Source of the DNA: Flavobacteriaceae bacterium NBU2973
Lineage (GTDB): Bacteria; Bacteroidota; Bacteroidia; Flavobacteriales; Flavobacteriaceae
DNA: 64,000 bases
Direction: 5' to 3'
NCBI GenBank assembly: GCA_026162565.1
Contig: JAOEIQ010000003.1
Coordinates: 353,684 to 417,683, forward strand
In this document: positions 1-9,616 of the stretch, piece after piece
Layout of the letters: the number at the start of each line of letters is the position of its first letter
Numbering within the stretch: the first letter of the stretch is position 1
Program-made: the position numbers and the translations under genes
The notes under the pieces: generated by a model
Database searches by the model: none
Told to the model about the DNA's origin: nothing
Seen by the model: only the letters and a program-made list of their open reading frames with translations

Positions 1-572
1 TTTACAGACTCATGTAATGGTTTAAAGTCATCAATATTTATACTATTATGAATCGTTTTAATAGTATGCCTTAAACCAAAAATATACTTGGTTAGTTTAC
101 CAGTATAAGTACTTACAGAGATAATAGCATCAGCATTTTTTAAAGCTTTTTTTTCTAAAAAAAAGTGTTTCCACTTTTGTTTTCTATTTTCAATCTTACA
201 GAAATAACCATCACTACCATTCAGTCTGATAATTAACGGGACAGAAAACTTCATAAAAGCAGAAATACCTGTCCAATCTGGCGCTTCAATTAGATTAATT
301 TTAGTAGTATGAATGTCATTTTGAATAATTTTCTGTATGCGCTTTCTTTCAAAATGCCAATTAAAAAATGGATATACTTTTTTAGATATACTTACAATTC
401 TAACTCCAGATTCTATGACTTCAAAATCACTGTTTTGCCAGCACACAAATACAGTAACTTTTATATCTTGACTTACCAATCCTTCAGCAAGGTTTTTAAT
501 ACTTGTACCTAATCCTCCTGATTTTTTTAATCTCTCATGAGGAAATTCTGGAGTTAAAAAACCTATATGCAT
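1..572 (-). CDS. GT4-family glycosyltransferase, N-terminal part (cut by window edge)
   Basis: An open frame begins at an ATG ending at 572 and runs off the left edge without a stop, so about 190 residues are visible. The N-terminus reads MHIGFLTPEFPHERLKKSGG and continues into GLGTSIKNLAEGL, the glycine-rich donor loop of GT-B enzymes of the glycogen-synthase/GT4 type. Near the visible end it has KTIHNSINIDDFKP, the usual linker of GT4 proteins before the C-terminal nucleotide-sugar domain. That C-terminal domain, with the EX7E motif, lies outside the window. It overlaps the end of the upstream gene by 10 bp, so it is translated as part of the same polysaccharide operon. It probably adds one sugar to the lipid-linked glycan on the cytoplasmic side. 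The sugar specificity cannot be read. Confidence 0.85.
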   Translation of the reverse strand, partial: MHIGFLTPEFPHERLKKSGGLGTSIKNLAEGLVSQDIKVTVFVCWQNSDFEVIESGVRIVSISKKVYPFFNWHFERKRIQKIIQNDIHTTKINLIEAPDWTGISAFMKFSVPLIIRLNGSDGYFCKIENRKQKWKHFFLEKKALKNADAIISVSTYTGKLTKYIFGLRHTIKTIHNSINIDDFKPLHESV

Positions 573-1651
573 TCTAGAAGATTTAAATGTTGATTAACCA
601 TTTTTTCAATAGTGTACTTATCTTTTATAAGCTTACTGACATCTAAATTAATTGTCTTGTTATTCGTAAGTATATCTGTAATAATTTGTTGTAACCCATT
701 TACATCTCCAGCTGTAAATACAAAACCATTTTCATTATCGGTAATTACTTCTAAATTACCACCAACTTCTGTTGTAATTACAGGAACATTTGCAGATAAG
801 CTTTCTAAAATAGATAAACTAAAACACTCCATATAAGTTGGTTGTAACAGATAACTGTAATGTTTAAATTCTGTATTTAAGTTTGAAGAACTCCCTTTAA
901 AATAAATAACGCTCTGTAAATTATAAGACGCAACTTGATTTTGTAATTCTTGTTCTATAGGTCCTTCCCCAAAAATATCGATATGCAATTTATTTTGTAA
1001 CGATGTATCTAACCCATTGACTGCTTCAATAAGGTCTTGAATTCCTTTTGATGGTCGTAAATGAGATGCTACTATAAACTTATTGGTATTAGAATCTGTC
1101 CTTTGTTCAAAAACAGAGGTATCTATACCATTGTGTATAACTTTAGTTTTTGTATTTAGAAATGCACCATAATCCTTTAGAATATGTTTTTTAGTATAGT
1201 TAGACACTCCCACAAAAACATCTATATATTTAGAATATAGCAGTCCTTTAATTTTGTTCTTGATTCTTTTTTTTAAAGGATAGCCTTTATAAGGTCTAGG
1301 GTTATGATCTACAGCAATAATTTGAGTTTGACTATTTACCTCTTTTACGTTTTTGTAAAACGATGTACATAATTCCAAAAAATGAGTAATGACCACATCG
1401 TATATTACTGGTGTAGTTTTTATATGGTTTAAAAAAAACGATTCTATACTCTGATTGTTAGCACTTTTAATATGTAAACTAGTATAAAACTCAAAGGTTT
1501 CTGAATTGGTAAAAAACCAGTCTATAGTATACTCTTTTTTTTCAGCTTCTGTATTAAACGCTCTAAAAAAACGATCCATACCACCTATTCTATCAGGTTT
1601 TATTTGATAGTTGCAAACAATTGCTATATGACGATTCATTACTTTAGACAT
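563..1651 (-). CDS. GT4-family glycosyltransferase
   Basis: This 362-residue protein is a GT-B retaining glycosyltransferase of the group 1 (GT4) family. The N-terminal half has a Rossmann-like acceptor domain. The middle has KVIHNGIDTSVF. The C-terminal donor domain has ASHLRPSKGIQDLIEA, IFGEGP and the EX7E motif ECFSLSILE, followed by EVGGNLEVI. Its start lies inside the end of the upstream gene (13 bp overlap). An alternative ATG four codons downstream would give a TAATG junction and is equally plausible. It is expected to act at the inner membrane on a lipid-linked oligosaccharide. Donor and linkage are unknown. Confidence 0.93.
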   Translation of the reverse strand: MSKVMNRHIAIVCNYQIKPDRIGGMDRFFRAFNTEAEKKEYTIDWFFTNSETFEFYTSLHIKSANNQSIESFFLNHIKTTPVIYDVVITHFLELCTSFYKNVKEVNSQTQIIAVDHNPRPYKGYPLKKRIKNKIKGLLYSKYIDVFVGVSNYTKKHILKDYGAFLNTKTKVIHNGIDTSVFEQRTDSNTNKFIVASHLRPSKGIQDLIEAVNGLDTSLQNKLHIDIFGEGPIEQELQNQVASYNLQSVIYFKGSSSNLNTEFKHYSYLLQPTYMECFSLSILESLSANVPVITTEVGGNLEVITDNENGFVFTAGDVNGLQQIITDILTNNKTINLDVSKLIKDKYTIEKMVNQHLNLLECI

Positions 1652-3039
1652 TTAAAAATAGATTGTGCAACTTGTTGAGACGTATCTTCTAGAGGAACTC
1701 CTATTTGAAGATTTATAAACTCTTTTCTCTCTTTATCTTTATTATCAGAATTACTTAAAATATGATTTAAATGATTTAAGTAGTCCTCTTTGTTTTTAGA
1801 AATTAATGAAGCATCAGATAGCACTAAATTTTTTAGATGCCTATACTCTAAAAACTTTTGATCATTAAAAAGTTCATTGTCATCATTCCCAAAAACTGGA
1901 TTAATAACTGGTTTGTTAAATATAAACGCATCTAATGTAATAGTTGATAAGACATTCACACACAAAAAGCAATTGGCTAGCATAGATTTTAAATCCATTA
2001 AATCTTCTAATGAAGGAACTCTCTGCGACCATGCCTCTTGATGGTTTTGTCTAACAGATGTCCAATCTGGATAGTTCCATTTAATAAAATTAAAACGTTC
2101 TGCAATATGTTTAAATCGATCTGGATTCTCCGCAGGTGATGTTCTAACAAGTAAATTTACTTTTTGTATCAACTTATTTTCCTCTATATATTTAGCTAGT
2201 ATTTCTAAATAAATAGGATCGTTCTCACTACTAGAATCGTTACAAGTAAAAAATAATAATGGTAGCTTACTATCTAAATTAAACTTCTTATGTAGTGAGT
2301 CTTTATCGTAACCAAAGTTTTGATACGTGTAAGGTTCAAATTGAGGTGTTCCAACAATGTGTATTTGCGACGCTTTTACTTGTTTATAAAATTGAAGTAA
2401 TTCAGTTTTCATTAAATCACTCCAAACAAAGTAATTATTAAAATTACCAGCCATTCTTCCTTTAGAAGCTATGTTATCCCAACTAAAAATAAACGTTCCA
2501 TTAGGTATTTTTAATTGTTCTGAAGCATATATTAAAGGTGCAATAAATGGTGGCCTTTGGTGTGTGAAAAATAAAAAGTCTAACCTATCCTCTTTTAAAA
2601 TAGAAATATACTCCTTGGTAATAGGATGATTTTTAAATGTAGCCTGTTGAAAGGAATTAAATTTCTGAATCCAGAATTCTGACTTTAAAAATCTAGTTAT
2701 AAAAAAAATAAATCGTTTAGCTATACCTCGGTTAGAATTGTTAAATGTTTTATTAATATTAAAACTATCTCTAATACCAAAGTTGTTTTTCATATTAAGT
2801 TGTAGATGAGCCACTTCTTTTAACTTCATGAAAAACCATGTGAAAAAATTTTCTTTGTAGGTTTTTAACTCCACAACTTTATGATTATTTAGATGATCTT
2901 TATAAACCACTTTTGGTAAGCATGAGTAAATAATTACCTCATCAAATATATTGTTGGCTTCTTTTACAAACTTTGTTAAAATAAAGTTTCTAAAACCTAC
3001 TCCATCAGTTATAACCAGTCCTAATCGTTTCTTGCTCAT
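1639..3039 (-). CDS. probable GT-B-fold glycosyltransferase-like protein of unknown specificity
   Basis: This 466-residue protein has no signal peptide or clear membrane segment. It resembles the uncharacterised proteins of Bacteroidota polysaccharide loci that are thought to have a GT-B or CDP-glycerol-transferase-like fold. Visible blocks are FFTHQRPPFIAPLIYASEQL, then IFSWDNIASKGRM and YFVWSDLMKTELL, a VGTPQFEPY block near the domain junction, LLVRTSPAENPDRF, and near the C-terminus a segment on conserved Ser/Thr and Asp residues (VLSTITLDAFIFNKPVINP). That last segment matches the place where GT-B proteins bind the donor nucleotide. It lies between the GNAT gene (1-bp gap) and the GT4 gene (overlap), so it is co-translated with them. 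The transferase role is inferred from fold-like blocks and context, not from a recognised family signature. Confidence 0.6.
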   Translation of the reverse strand: MSKKRLGLVITDGVGFRNFILTKFVKEANNIFDEVIIYSCLPKVVYKDHLNNHKVVELKTYKENFFTWFFMKLKEVAHLQLNMKNNFGIRDSFNINKTFNNSNRGIAKRFIFFITRFLKSEFWIQKFNSFQQATFKNHPITKEYISILKEDRLDFLFFTHQRPPFIAPLIYASEQLKIPNGTFIFSWDNIASKGRMAGNFNNYFVWSDLMKTELLQFYKQVKASQIHIVGTPQFEPYTYQNFGYDKDSLHKKFNLDSKLPLLFFTCNDSSSENDPIYLEILAKYIEENKLIQKVNLLVRTSPAENPDRFKHIAERFNFIKWNYPDWTSVRQNHQEAWSQRVPSLEDLMDLKSMLANCFLCVNVLSTITLDAFIFNKPVINPVFGNDDNELFNDQKFLEYRHLKNLVLSDASLISKNKEDYLNHLNHILSNSDNKDKERKEFINLQIGVPLEDTSQQVAQSIFKCLK

Positions 3040-3040
3040 T

Positions 3041-3874
3041 TTATATACTACCTACTCTTCCATGATCTGAAAAAGACCTATGAACAACATATTCATTATC
3101 TAGAGGTTTTTCAGATAAAAAAGTTATGTCACAAAAATACCCTTTTTCAATAGGATTTAGTCTCCAAGGAACAACTGTTTCATAATCTCTTTTCCAATTA
3201 TTTTTAATAAGTAATTTCGTCTTAAGATCATTCCATGACGTTATATAATCAATCCATAAATAACCTAAATCCCAAGCTTGACTTTCTAAAAATTGTAAAT
3301 CTTCTATATCAGCTACTCGCAAACCTCCAACTGCTTTTTGACAAACAGCTCTAGAACCATCTTTAAAAAGCATACCCTTGATATTAGGTTGTTTAAAATA
3401 ATGTGTATCGTCAACTATAAATTCTTGAATCGAGACCTCTACAGGTTTACAAATATTTTCAAATTTTGGATCTGTTACATTTGGGTTGACCTTTACGTAT
3501 CGAACTAAATCATAATATCTATACCACCTCATATTTTGATATAAACCAAGACCTGCTTCATTAGCTGCTGTTGCTGCTAATGGATAATAGGCTCTAGCCA
3601 AATCGTATAACTTTCTTAAAACACCTTTACCGCGAGAATCCTTATCTAAATAGACATTTATTATCCATGCTAAACCACCTTTAAAGTTTGCACCAACATG
3701 ACCAGCTATTTCATTTTCACTATTGATATATACAAAAGACCTTCCGTGATTTTTATCGCCATATTGCCATTGCCAAAACGCTTTAGATAGAAGTGGATGG
3801 TTAGGCCTATATATTCTGGAGTAAAAACGAGATAATTTATCCCAATCTTCTATGTTAGCTTCCCTTGTAATCAT
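3041..3874 (-). CDS. GNAT-family N-acyltransferase
   Basis: This 277-residue protein has the GNAT acetyl-CoA fold in its first 125 residues. ITREANIEDWDKLSRFYSRI is a typical beta1-alpha1 start, and INVYLDKDSRGKGVLRKLYD carries the R/Q-x-x-G-x-G/A-like pyrophosphate loop (SRGKGVLRKL). LYQNMRWYRY matches the late GNAT strand. The C-terminal 140 residues are not recognised. Its start overlaps the deacetylase stop by 4 bp (ATGA), so the two are probably translationally coupled. Beside a deacetylase and neuABC, a role in acylating an amino group on a sugar of the polymer is likely. The substrate is not shown by the sequence. Confidence 0.8.
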   Translation of the reverse strand: MITREANIEDWDKLSRFYSRIYRPNHPLLSKAFWQWQYGDKNHGRSFVYINSENEIAGHVGANFKGGLAWIINVYLDKDSRGKGVLRKLYDLARAYYPLAATAANEAGLGLYQNMRWYRYYDLVRYVKVNPNVTDPKFENICKPVEVSIQEFIVDDTHYFKQPNIKGMLFKDGSRAVCQKAVGGLRVADIEDLQFLESQAWDLGYLWIDYITSWNDLKTKLLIKNNWKRDYETVVPWRLNPIEKGYFCDITFLSEKPLDNEYVVHRSFSDHGRVGSI

Positions 3875-4788
3875 TTGTATTTATAATTTTTTCCACCAGG
3901 TAAGTCATTGCAATCATATCGTTTTAGAGATAGGATGTTATCTGCTTCTTTATTGACTCCTGTAGTTGTAGTAAATCCTATTGAATAGTCTGCTTTTTTA
4001 GTTTGTAAAAACACTTCTTCTGTACAAGCTTGAGGTGAACCATACGGATAAGACACAAAATTTATTGGCATATTTGTTAAACTCTCTAGATATTGTTTAG
4101 ATAGTTCTAATTCTTTATAAATTACATTTTCATCCAATAAACCTAGTGGATAATGACTGTGCGTGTGACTCCCCAAAAAATTTAATTTTGATAACTGTAT
4201 CAAATCCTCTTCGCTCATATATAGATGTTTAACAACCTCGTTTTCATTAAAATAGTTTGTAAACATGTTATTAATTAGTAATTCTTGTTCTTGAAAAGGG
4301 ATTTTAAAATTTAGTAGAAACTTTAATTCTGCAGTACTTGTATTATCAAATCTATAAGTAGCTCTAGCAATAGTTTTATCCTCTTGTGTTAATGTCACAG
4401 TAGTGTTTGAATTGATTTTTGAACTCATCTCTTCAGGAGAAAGAATTGACCTTAAAAGGTGTATTTTATGAACTGTACTAACTTTAGATTCAATGTGGTT
4501 GATGGTATTAACAAAAAAAATTGCAGGTATACTTTTAGCCTGTAAAATTGGTAAGGCAATATCAAATTGTTCTTTTAAACCATCGTCAAATGTTACCAAT
4601 AAATAATTATCATCAGATTTTAAAATTGTCTGTGTATCTTCAAGTAAATCTGAAGGCGAAATATAATCACCTATGTTTTTTAGTTGCTGAAGTTGATAAT
4701 CAAATTCATCTGGAGTGACTCCAAAAATACTAGGATACTTAAAAGAAAAATTTTGACGTATGTAATGATAATTACAAACAGTTAACAT
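3871..4788 (-). CDS. polysaccharide deacetylase (NodB-homology domain, CE4-like)
   Basis: This 305-residue protein has the NodB-homology catalytic motifs in order: LLVTFDDGLKEQ near residue 65 (motif 1, catalytic and metal-binding Asp), SHTHSHYPLG near residue 207 (motif 2, His metal ligands) and VSYPYGSPQ near residue 245 (motif 3). CE4 enzymes remove N- or O-acetyl groups from sugars using a divalent metal. It has no evident signal peptide, so it probably acts in the cytoplasm on a precursor. A peripheral or atypically exported form cannot be excluded. Between motifs 1 and 2 it has an insert of roughly 110 residues, seen in polysaccharide-locus members of this family. It is paired with the GNAT gene through a 4-bp overlap, which suggests deacetylation followed by re-acylation. 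Confidence 0.88.
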   Translation of the reverse strand: MLTVCNYHYIRQNFSFKYPSIFGVTPDEFDYQLQQLKNIGDYISPSDLLEDTQTILKSDDNYLLVTFDDGLKEQFDIALPILQAKSIPAIFFVNTINHIESKVSTVHKIHLLRSILSPEEMSSKINSNTTVTLTQEDKTIARATYRFDNTSTAELKFLLNFKIPFQEQELLINNMFTNYFNENEVVKHLYMSEEDLIQLSKLNFLGSHTHSHYPLGLLDENVIYKELELSKQYLESLTNMPINFVSYPYGSPQACTEEVFLQTKKADYSIGFTTTTGVNKEADNILSLKRYDCNDLPGGKNYKYK

Positions 4789-4797
4789 CTATATAAT

Positions 4798-5934
4798 TTA
4801 ATTAGATACGTAATCTACAAATTGTTTTTGTTTATTAATCATCCAAGTAGCAGAATCATTTAAACTTTTTAAAAATAATTCAGAGCTTCTACCGGAACCA
4901 AATTCTGGAAAGTCGTTACTTGGTTTTTTGTTTACCTTACGCTCTAAAGCATGTTGTATGGATTTTTGCGAATAATCAACATTAATTATATCGCTTTGTA
5001 TGCTTCTATTTTCTTGTCTTGTTCCAATGTTAATAGTTGGTATTCCGTAATAAGGAGCTTCTCTTATTCCTGCACTACTATTACCAATTATAAATTGTGC
5101 CTGTTTTAAAAGGGTTAAAAAATATTCGAATCTAATAGATGGAAACAGCCTAAACCTTGGGTTATTTTCAAAGGCTTTATATTGATGTAATATTTTTTCT
5201 GAACCTAAATCGTTATTAGGATACACCACCACAAAATTTTTATTACTAGTAATTAGAGCATCCACAAAATTTTTAGCGTATATCTCCATACTATCGTATT
5301 CTGTTGTTACGGGATGAAACATGGCTACTGCATAATTATCGAACGCAATTTCATAATACTGCTTGACAGTATCAATAGTTGGCAAGGTATCAGAAAACAT
5401 AATATCCACATCTGGAGAACCAATAACTTTTACAGATGCTTCAATTTCTCCCATTTGCAATAATCGTTGCTTCGCTAAATCATTAGATACATAATGTATG
5501 TGACTCATCTTACTTACCGAATGCCTAATTAATTCGTCCACAGTTCCAGAGACTTCACCACCTTCAATATGTGCAACTAGCGTATTATTTAAACTCCCGA
5601 CAATGGCACCAGCAAGTGCTTCTACTCGATCTCCATGAACTACAATTAAGTCTGGAGACACGGTTTTTACATATTCAGAAAACCCTTCAATCGTTTTTGC
5701 TAAAGTTAAATCCATAGTGGTCTCACAAGTGTGATTAGAAAAGGTATGAATATTTGAAAAATTACAACGTTCTATTTCAATGAGTGTGTAGCCATATGTT
5801 TCTAATAAGTGCATACCTGTAACAAATACAAAAGGTTCAAAATCGTCATGAGATTCAAGGGCTTGAATAAGGGATTTTATTTTACCAAAATCAGCACGTG
5901 TACCAGTTAAAAAAACTATTTTTCTCTTTATCAT
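4798..5934 (-). CDS. neuC: UDP-N-acetylglucosamine 2-epimerase (hydrolysing), NeuC type
   Basis: The protein converts UDP-GlcNAc into ManNAc and UDP, the first step of sialic acid synthesis. Recognisable NeuC/WecB-superfamily blocks are [19 protein letters not shown] at the start, [78 protein letters not shown] and [10 protein letters not shown] chose the ATG ending at 5934. It overlaps the neuB stop as ATGA and has GGAGG 7-11 bp upstream, whereas the longer frame would start at 5949 inside neuB. Length is 378 residues, normal for NeuC. A LegG-type enzyme acting on a diacetylated sugar is the main alternative. The adjacent neuB looks like a Neu5Ac synthase, which favours NeuC. Confidence 0.9.
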   Translation of the reverse strand: MIKRKIVFLTGTRADFGKIKSLIQALESHDDFEPFVFVTGMHLLETYGYTLIEIERCNFSNIHTFSNHTCETTMDLTLAKTIEGFSEYVKTVSPDLIVVHGDRVEALAGAIVGSLNNTLVAHIEGGEVSGTVDELIRHSVSKMSHIHYVSNDLAKQRLLQMGEIEASVKVIGSPDVDIMFSDTLPTIDTVKQYYEIAFDNYAVAMFHPVTTEYDSMEIYAKNFVDALITSNKNFVVVYPNNDLGSEKILHQYKAFENNPRFRLFPSIRFEYFLTLLKQAQFIIGNSSAGIREAPYYGIPTINIGTRQENRSIQSDIINVDYSQKSIQHALERKVNKKPSNDFPEFGSGRSSELFLKSLNDSATWMINKQKQFVDYVSN

Positions 5935-6974
5935 TGAATATCCTCCCAAGTTAATTGCGTGTCCTCATCTATAGTTCTAGTAGCAGTCTTACCCAGAATA
6001 CTATTAAAATTTTCTGCTAAAATGTCTCCAGTTCCAGGGCGTTTTACCCAAATATTATCTTTTGTAAAAACGGCTCCTTTTGCGATTGGTTTAATTGAAC
6101 AAACTGTTGCAAAGGCAAAATCTATGGTTACTTGCTCTTCTTTTGCTGGCTCCTTTTTACCACCTCGCATTTGGGCTATTTCTTTGCTACTTATTATTAA
6201 CTCTTTACACGTACTTTCATCCATAGAGCAAACTATATCAGGACCAACACGTTGCATATGATCTGTAAAATGACGCTCTAAAATAGACGCTCCTAAAGCG
6301 ACAGATGCCAAACATGCATTGTTATTAAGCGTATGGTCACTTAACCCAAATACGTTATTAGGAAAGGCCTTATGTAATTCCATCATAGCACCAAGTCGTA
6401 CTAAATGAGTTGGTGTTGGATATAGATTTGTGGTATGCAATAAGGCTACATCAACCTTGTACTTATCGAAAATAGCAACTGCTTTTGCAACACTTTCAAT
6501 AGTATTCATTCCGGTGCTTAAAATTACAGGCTTTCCAAATTGAGCAATATGTTCTAGTAATGGGTAGTTATTACATTCTCCTGAACCTATTTTGTAGGCT
6601 TTTACATCCATACGTTCTAGACGTTCTGCAGCAGCTCTAGAAAATGGCGTGGATATAAAAATCATGCCTTTACTTTCTACATAACTTTTTAAAGCGATTT
6701 CATCTGCTTCATTTAGTGAACACCGTTGCATTATTTCGTAAATAGATACATCAGCATTTCCAGGAATAACAGTTTTAGCCACTCCACTCATTTCATCTTC
6801 TACAATATGTGTTTGGTGTTTTACCACCTCAACACCAGCTCTAGCAGCAGCATCTACCATTTGTTTGGCCACTTCTAAAGACCCTTCATGATTAATACCA
6901 ATTTCTGCTATGACTAGTGGTGGAAAATCCAATCCTACTTTTCGTCCTGCTATGTCTATAAAAGGGTTAGTCAT
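5931..6974 (-). CDS. neuB: N-acetylneuraminate synthase
   Basis: This 347-residue enzyme condenses ManNAc with phosphoenolpyruvate to give Neu5Ac. The TIM-barrel domain (residues about 20-270) has [105 protein letters not shown] and GLSDHTLNN, then [20 protein letters not shown]. The C-terminal SAF (antifreeze-like) domain contains [10 protein letters not shown], as in meningococcal NeuB. From memory these blocks are closer to Neisseria NeuB than to pseudaminate synthases. It overlaps neuC by 4 bp and neuA by 8 bp, forming a neuA-neuB-neuC operon. LegI (legionaminate synthase) remains a minor alternative. Confidence 0.92.
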   Translation of the reverse strand: MTNPFIDIAGRKVGLDFPPLVIAEIGINHEGSLEVAKQMVDAAARAGVEVVKHQTHIVEDEMSGVAKTVIPGNADVSIYEIMQRCSLNEADEIALKSYVESKGMIFISTPFSRAAAERLERMDVKAYKIGSGECNNYPLLEHIAQFGKPVILSTGMNTIESVAKAVAIFDKYKVDVALLHTTNLYPTPTHLVRLGAMMELHKAFPNNVFGLSDHTLNNNACLASVALGASILERHFTDHMQRVGPDIVCSMDESTCKELIISSKEIAQMRGGKKEPAKEEQVTIDFAFATVCSIKPIAKGAVFTKDNIWVKRPGTGDILAENFNSILGKTATRTIDEDTQLTWEDIQ

Positions 6975-7656
6975 TTGTGTAGTTATTTAATACAAATTCC
7001 GCAAAATCAAAATCTTCCTGATAATCTATATCGACTTTAGAAAAAGGATGATTAACAACAAAAGAATAATTATTTTCAGCTAAAATTACATCCTCTAAAA
7101 TATAGGACGCTTTTATGATGTATAGCAATCCATTTTCATAATATAACGGTTCTAAATCTTGACTTCTTTGACCAGGATTATAATTGTAAGGTTTAAAAGT
7201 TCCATCCGCAATCTTACCCAATTTTTTATCACTTTTTGAGACTGTCATTAAGCTATCGCAACCAGATTCAAAAAATTCGTTAAGGGCAGCTTTTAATAAA
7301 TTGTCAGGGCGACAAGGATTAGTTGGTTGCAACAAAATAACATAATCGTACTCCTTATCAATAGTCTGCAACACATGTTTTAGGGCAGATACTGTTGTAG
7401 CTGTATCGCCTGAAATAGCTTTAGGTCTATCTATAACGGTGATATCTTTCTCTAAAGCAAAATTCTTGATCTCTTCATCATCAGTAGATACAACTATCTC
7501 ATCAATACTATCTTTATTATGTTTTGCAAAATCTATGCTATGTTCTATAAGTGGCTTACCTAAAAGGGGTAACAAATTTTTTTTGGGTAAGCGTTTAGAG
7601 CCTCCTCGAGCTGGTATAATAGCAATAATTTTTTTGTTTCTTTTATGCATTATCAT
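6967..7656 (-). CDS. neuA: CMP-sialic acid synthetase (acylneuraminate cytidylyltransferase)
   Basis: This 229-residue protein activates a nonulosonic acid with CTP to CMP-sugar, the donor used by sialyltransferases. The signature [17 protein letters not shown] is the CTP-binding loop near residue 10. It is followed by [35 protein letters not shown] and [14 protein letters not shown], all family blocks. The ATG at 7656 is followed two codons later by another (7650). A perfect -7 element at 7674-7667 places transcription start near 7660, so 7650 may be the better start. It is the first gene of neuA-neuB-neuC and appears to have its own promoter. It has no fused O-acetylesterase domain. Confidence 0.92.
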   Translation of the reverse strand: MIMHKRNKKIIAIIPARGGSKRLPKKNLLPLLGKPLIEHSIDFAKHNKDSIDEIVVSTDDEEIKNFALEKDITVIDRPKAISGDTATTVSALKHVLQTIDKEYDYVILLQPTNPCRPDNLLKAALNEFFESGCDSLMTVSKSDKKLGKIADGTFKPYNYNPGQRSQDLEPLYYENGLLYIIKASYILEDVILAENNYSFVVNHPFSKVDIDYQEDFDFAEFVLNNYTND

Positions 7657-7666
7657 CGATATAAAA

Positions 7667-7674
7667 CAAATTTA
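7667..7674 (-). promoter_or_regulatory. -7 promoter element upstream of neuA
   Basis: On the minus strand this reads TAAATTTG, an exact match to the Bacteroidota -7 consensus TAnnTTTG. It lies 10 bp before the neuA ATG, in one of the few gaps (28 bp) inside the polysaccharide locus. No clear -33 TTTG is seen at the usual spacing. It suggests neuABC can be transcribed separately from the upstream part of the cluster. Confidence 0.5.
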
Positions 7675-7684
7675 TAATTTAAAG

Positions 7685-8569
7685 CTAAAATTTAGGTGCT
7701 TTTAGACGTTTCTTTTTATCAATAACGGAAGTTTTAACGGGTTCTCTATATTGTAAAACTTTGGGTAAAGTTATGATAACGGTTATAATAGATTTCCAAA
7801 AGTTATAGAAATATTTAAAACTTTTAAAAGCATACTTTTTAAGATTATGAGCTAATAATTTTACAATAGGTATTAAAGGATAGCGATAGTAAACCAAATA
7901 ATAATACATGGTATTTTTTAACTGTTTTTGGAATCTAAACTCGTGATAGCCTTTTGTTTTTCTTGAAGCAAAATCTACTCTGTGGTTTATTAAAATATGG
8001 CTACTATATTTTATGTCGTACCCTTTGGAGATAACTTCTAGAGCGACACAATCTTCTTCGCCATATATATCGATCCATTTAGGAAATCCGTTGGTAGCAT
8101 TATACACATTTTTTTTAATAGCAAATCCACAACCTATAAAACTATTACAAATATAGCTGTCTGTTGTTATCGCCTGTTTTAAAGCCTCTTCATCAGAATT
8201 AAATACGCCTTTTATTTCTTGAAAAGCTAGAATACCAATTTGATTATTGTAATTAAATTCCTTTTGCACTAATTCAATAAAATTAGCTTGCAAAGGATGT
8301 GCATCATCATCTAAACCAATAAAGATAGTTCCATTAGCAATTTTATACAGTTTATTTCTGGCATGAGAGGCTCCAATGGAAGTTTCTGACACCAACCATT
8401 TAATGGATGAAAACTTCGGTATTAAACTTTGCGAATCATCAGTACATCCATCTAAAAAAACACAAATTTCATGTTTGGAATAGTTGATATAGGTTTCAAG
8501 AATTTCAAGAGTTTTTTGAAGCGCTTGTTTCCTGTTTTTTGAAACGATTAAAATAGACACTTCAATCAT
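7685..8569 (-). CDS. GT2-family glycosyltransferase
   Basis: This 294-residue protein has a GT-A fold of the GT2 family. VSILIVSKNRKQALQKTLEI is the nucleotide-binding first strand. GASHARNKLYKIANG and FIGLDDDAHPLQ give the DXD-like metal site near residue 88. A later GEEDCVALEVI block matches the catalytic-base region (ED) of inverting GT2 enzymes. The C-terminus is basic and hydrophobic and may touch the membrane. It is the last gene before neuA in reading order and the last of six consecutive GT2-type genes. Its sugar is unknown. Confidence 0.9.
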   Translation of the reverse strand: MIEVSILIVSKNRKQALQKTLEILETYINYSKHEICVFLDGCTDDSQSLIPKFSSIKWLVSETSIGASHARNKLYKIANGTIFIGLDDDAHPLQANFIELVQKEFNYNNQIGILAFQEIKGVFNSDEEALKQAITTDSYICNSFIGCGFAIKKNVYNATNGFPKWIDIYGEEDCVALEVISKGYDIKYSSHILINHRVDFASRKTKGYHEFRFQKQLKNTMYYYLVYYRYPLIPIVKLLAHNLKKYAFKSFKYFYNFWKSIITVIITLPKVLQYREPVKTSVIDKKKRLKAPKF

Positions 8570-8587
8570 ATGGTCGCTATTATTAGG

Positions 8588-9616
8588 TTACCATTCATGC
8601 CATGGCGTTTTAGTCATTTCTTTTGGAAGTCCTTTAATCCTAATAAACCAATTAATAAAGGCTTTATTTTGTGTTAGCTTCCTAAATACATGATTTTTAA
8701 TACAGTGGCTTAATTTAGTGCTTGACAATTTTTTGAGGTTAGCGACTGGAATTTCTTTAGGTTCTGTAAGTTGTTTTAATTGGTCGTCCATCCACGACTC
8801 ATAAACATTTCCCATATGGTAGGCATAATTATCTTCAGTGGTTAATCTATAACCACCCTTTTTTAGAATTGGATAATCTAAAAAATCCCGATCACTTTTA
8901 GAACCCAATAACTCTTTAACTTCATTATTGTTGTTAGTATTAAATGCCTCGTATCTATAGGTAGCAACAAAATGACCTGAACCTACTAAAGCTTTAAAAC
9001 CATTTTTATTCTCAATACTTAAATTAACTTTTAAAAAATCTTGATTATAACTATCATCCCAACCAATACTCTTATAAAAATGTTTCATATCTTCAGGATT
9101 AACCACATTGGTAAACCGCATTTTTTTTGATAAAGCATAATCAAATAACACATTACTACATAAATATGCATAGAGCTTAAACTGTGGAACCATACCAACG
9201 ACTCCAGCCTTTGGAAAAGCATTAAAAACTTTTACCACTTGGTTTTGCCATTTAGATAGAAAAAACGTGTCGGCATCAGCGACTGTAACCAATTTAAAAT
9301 AGTGACCTTTAATACCCTTACTAACCGCATTGATTTTACCAATATTAGAGGTATGTATTACTTCGTGTATACGACCTTGATAAAATAATTTATTTAAATA
9401 GTCTGATACTGAATCATAACTACCATTATTTACTACTGTTATAAAAGTTTTAGAGTGAGTCGTTTTAATTAAAGAGGTTAAACAGGTTTTTAAAACTTTT
9501 AAACCGTCTTTAAAATAATCTTCTTCATTGGGTAAATAAACAGGAATTATTACTTGATGAGTAAAATCAATTTTATCCTTAAATCTATTATTATATGGAT
9601 TTTTACCCTTTCGCAT
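8588..9616 (-). CDS. GT2-like (GT-A fold) glycosyltransferase
   Basis: This 342-residue protein starts with VIIPVYLPNEEDYFKDGLKV, has VVNNGSYDSVSDYL, SNIGKINAVSKGI and a metal site VADADTFFLSKW near residue 117. A large central insert of about 100 residues separates this from YRLTTEDNYAYHMGN, where a TED motif could provide the catalytic base. It is more divergent from classic GT2 proteins than its neighbours. Its start codon overlaps the stop of the upstream GT2 gene by 1 bp (TAATG type). Substrate unknown. Confidence 0.82.
   Translation of the reverse strand: MRKGKNPYNNRFKDKIDFTHQVIIPVYLPNEEDYFKDGLKVLKTCLTSLIKTTHSKTFITVVNNGSYDSVSDYLNKLFYQGRIHEVIHTSNIGKINAVSKGIKGHYFKLVTVADADTFFLSKWQNQVVKVFNAFPKAGVVGMVPQFKLYAYLCSNVLFDYALSKKMRFTNVVNPEDMKHFYKSIGWDDSYNQDFLKVNLSIENKNGFKALVGSGHFVATYRYEAFNTNNNNEVKELLGSKSDRDFLDYPILKKGGYRLTTEDNYAYHMGNVYESWMDDQLKQLTEPKEIPVANLKKLSSTKLSHCIKNHVFRKLTQNKAFINWFIRIKGLPKEMTKTPWHEW

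Noticed and set aside
309..512. A 67-residue plus-strand reading frame near the left edge
   Set aside because: It lies entirely on the opposite strand of the GT4 gene that starts at 572 and has no promoter or recognisable protein features.
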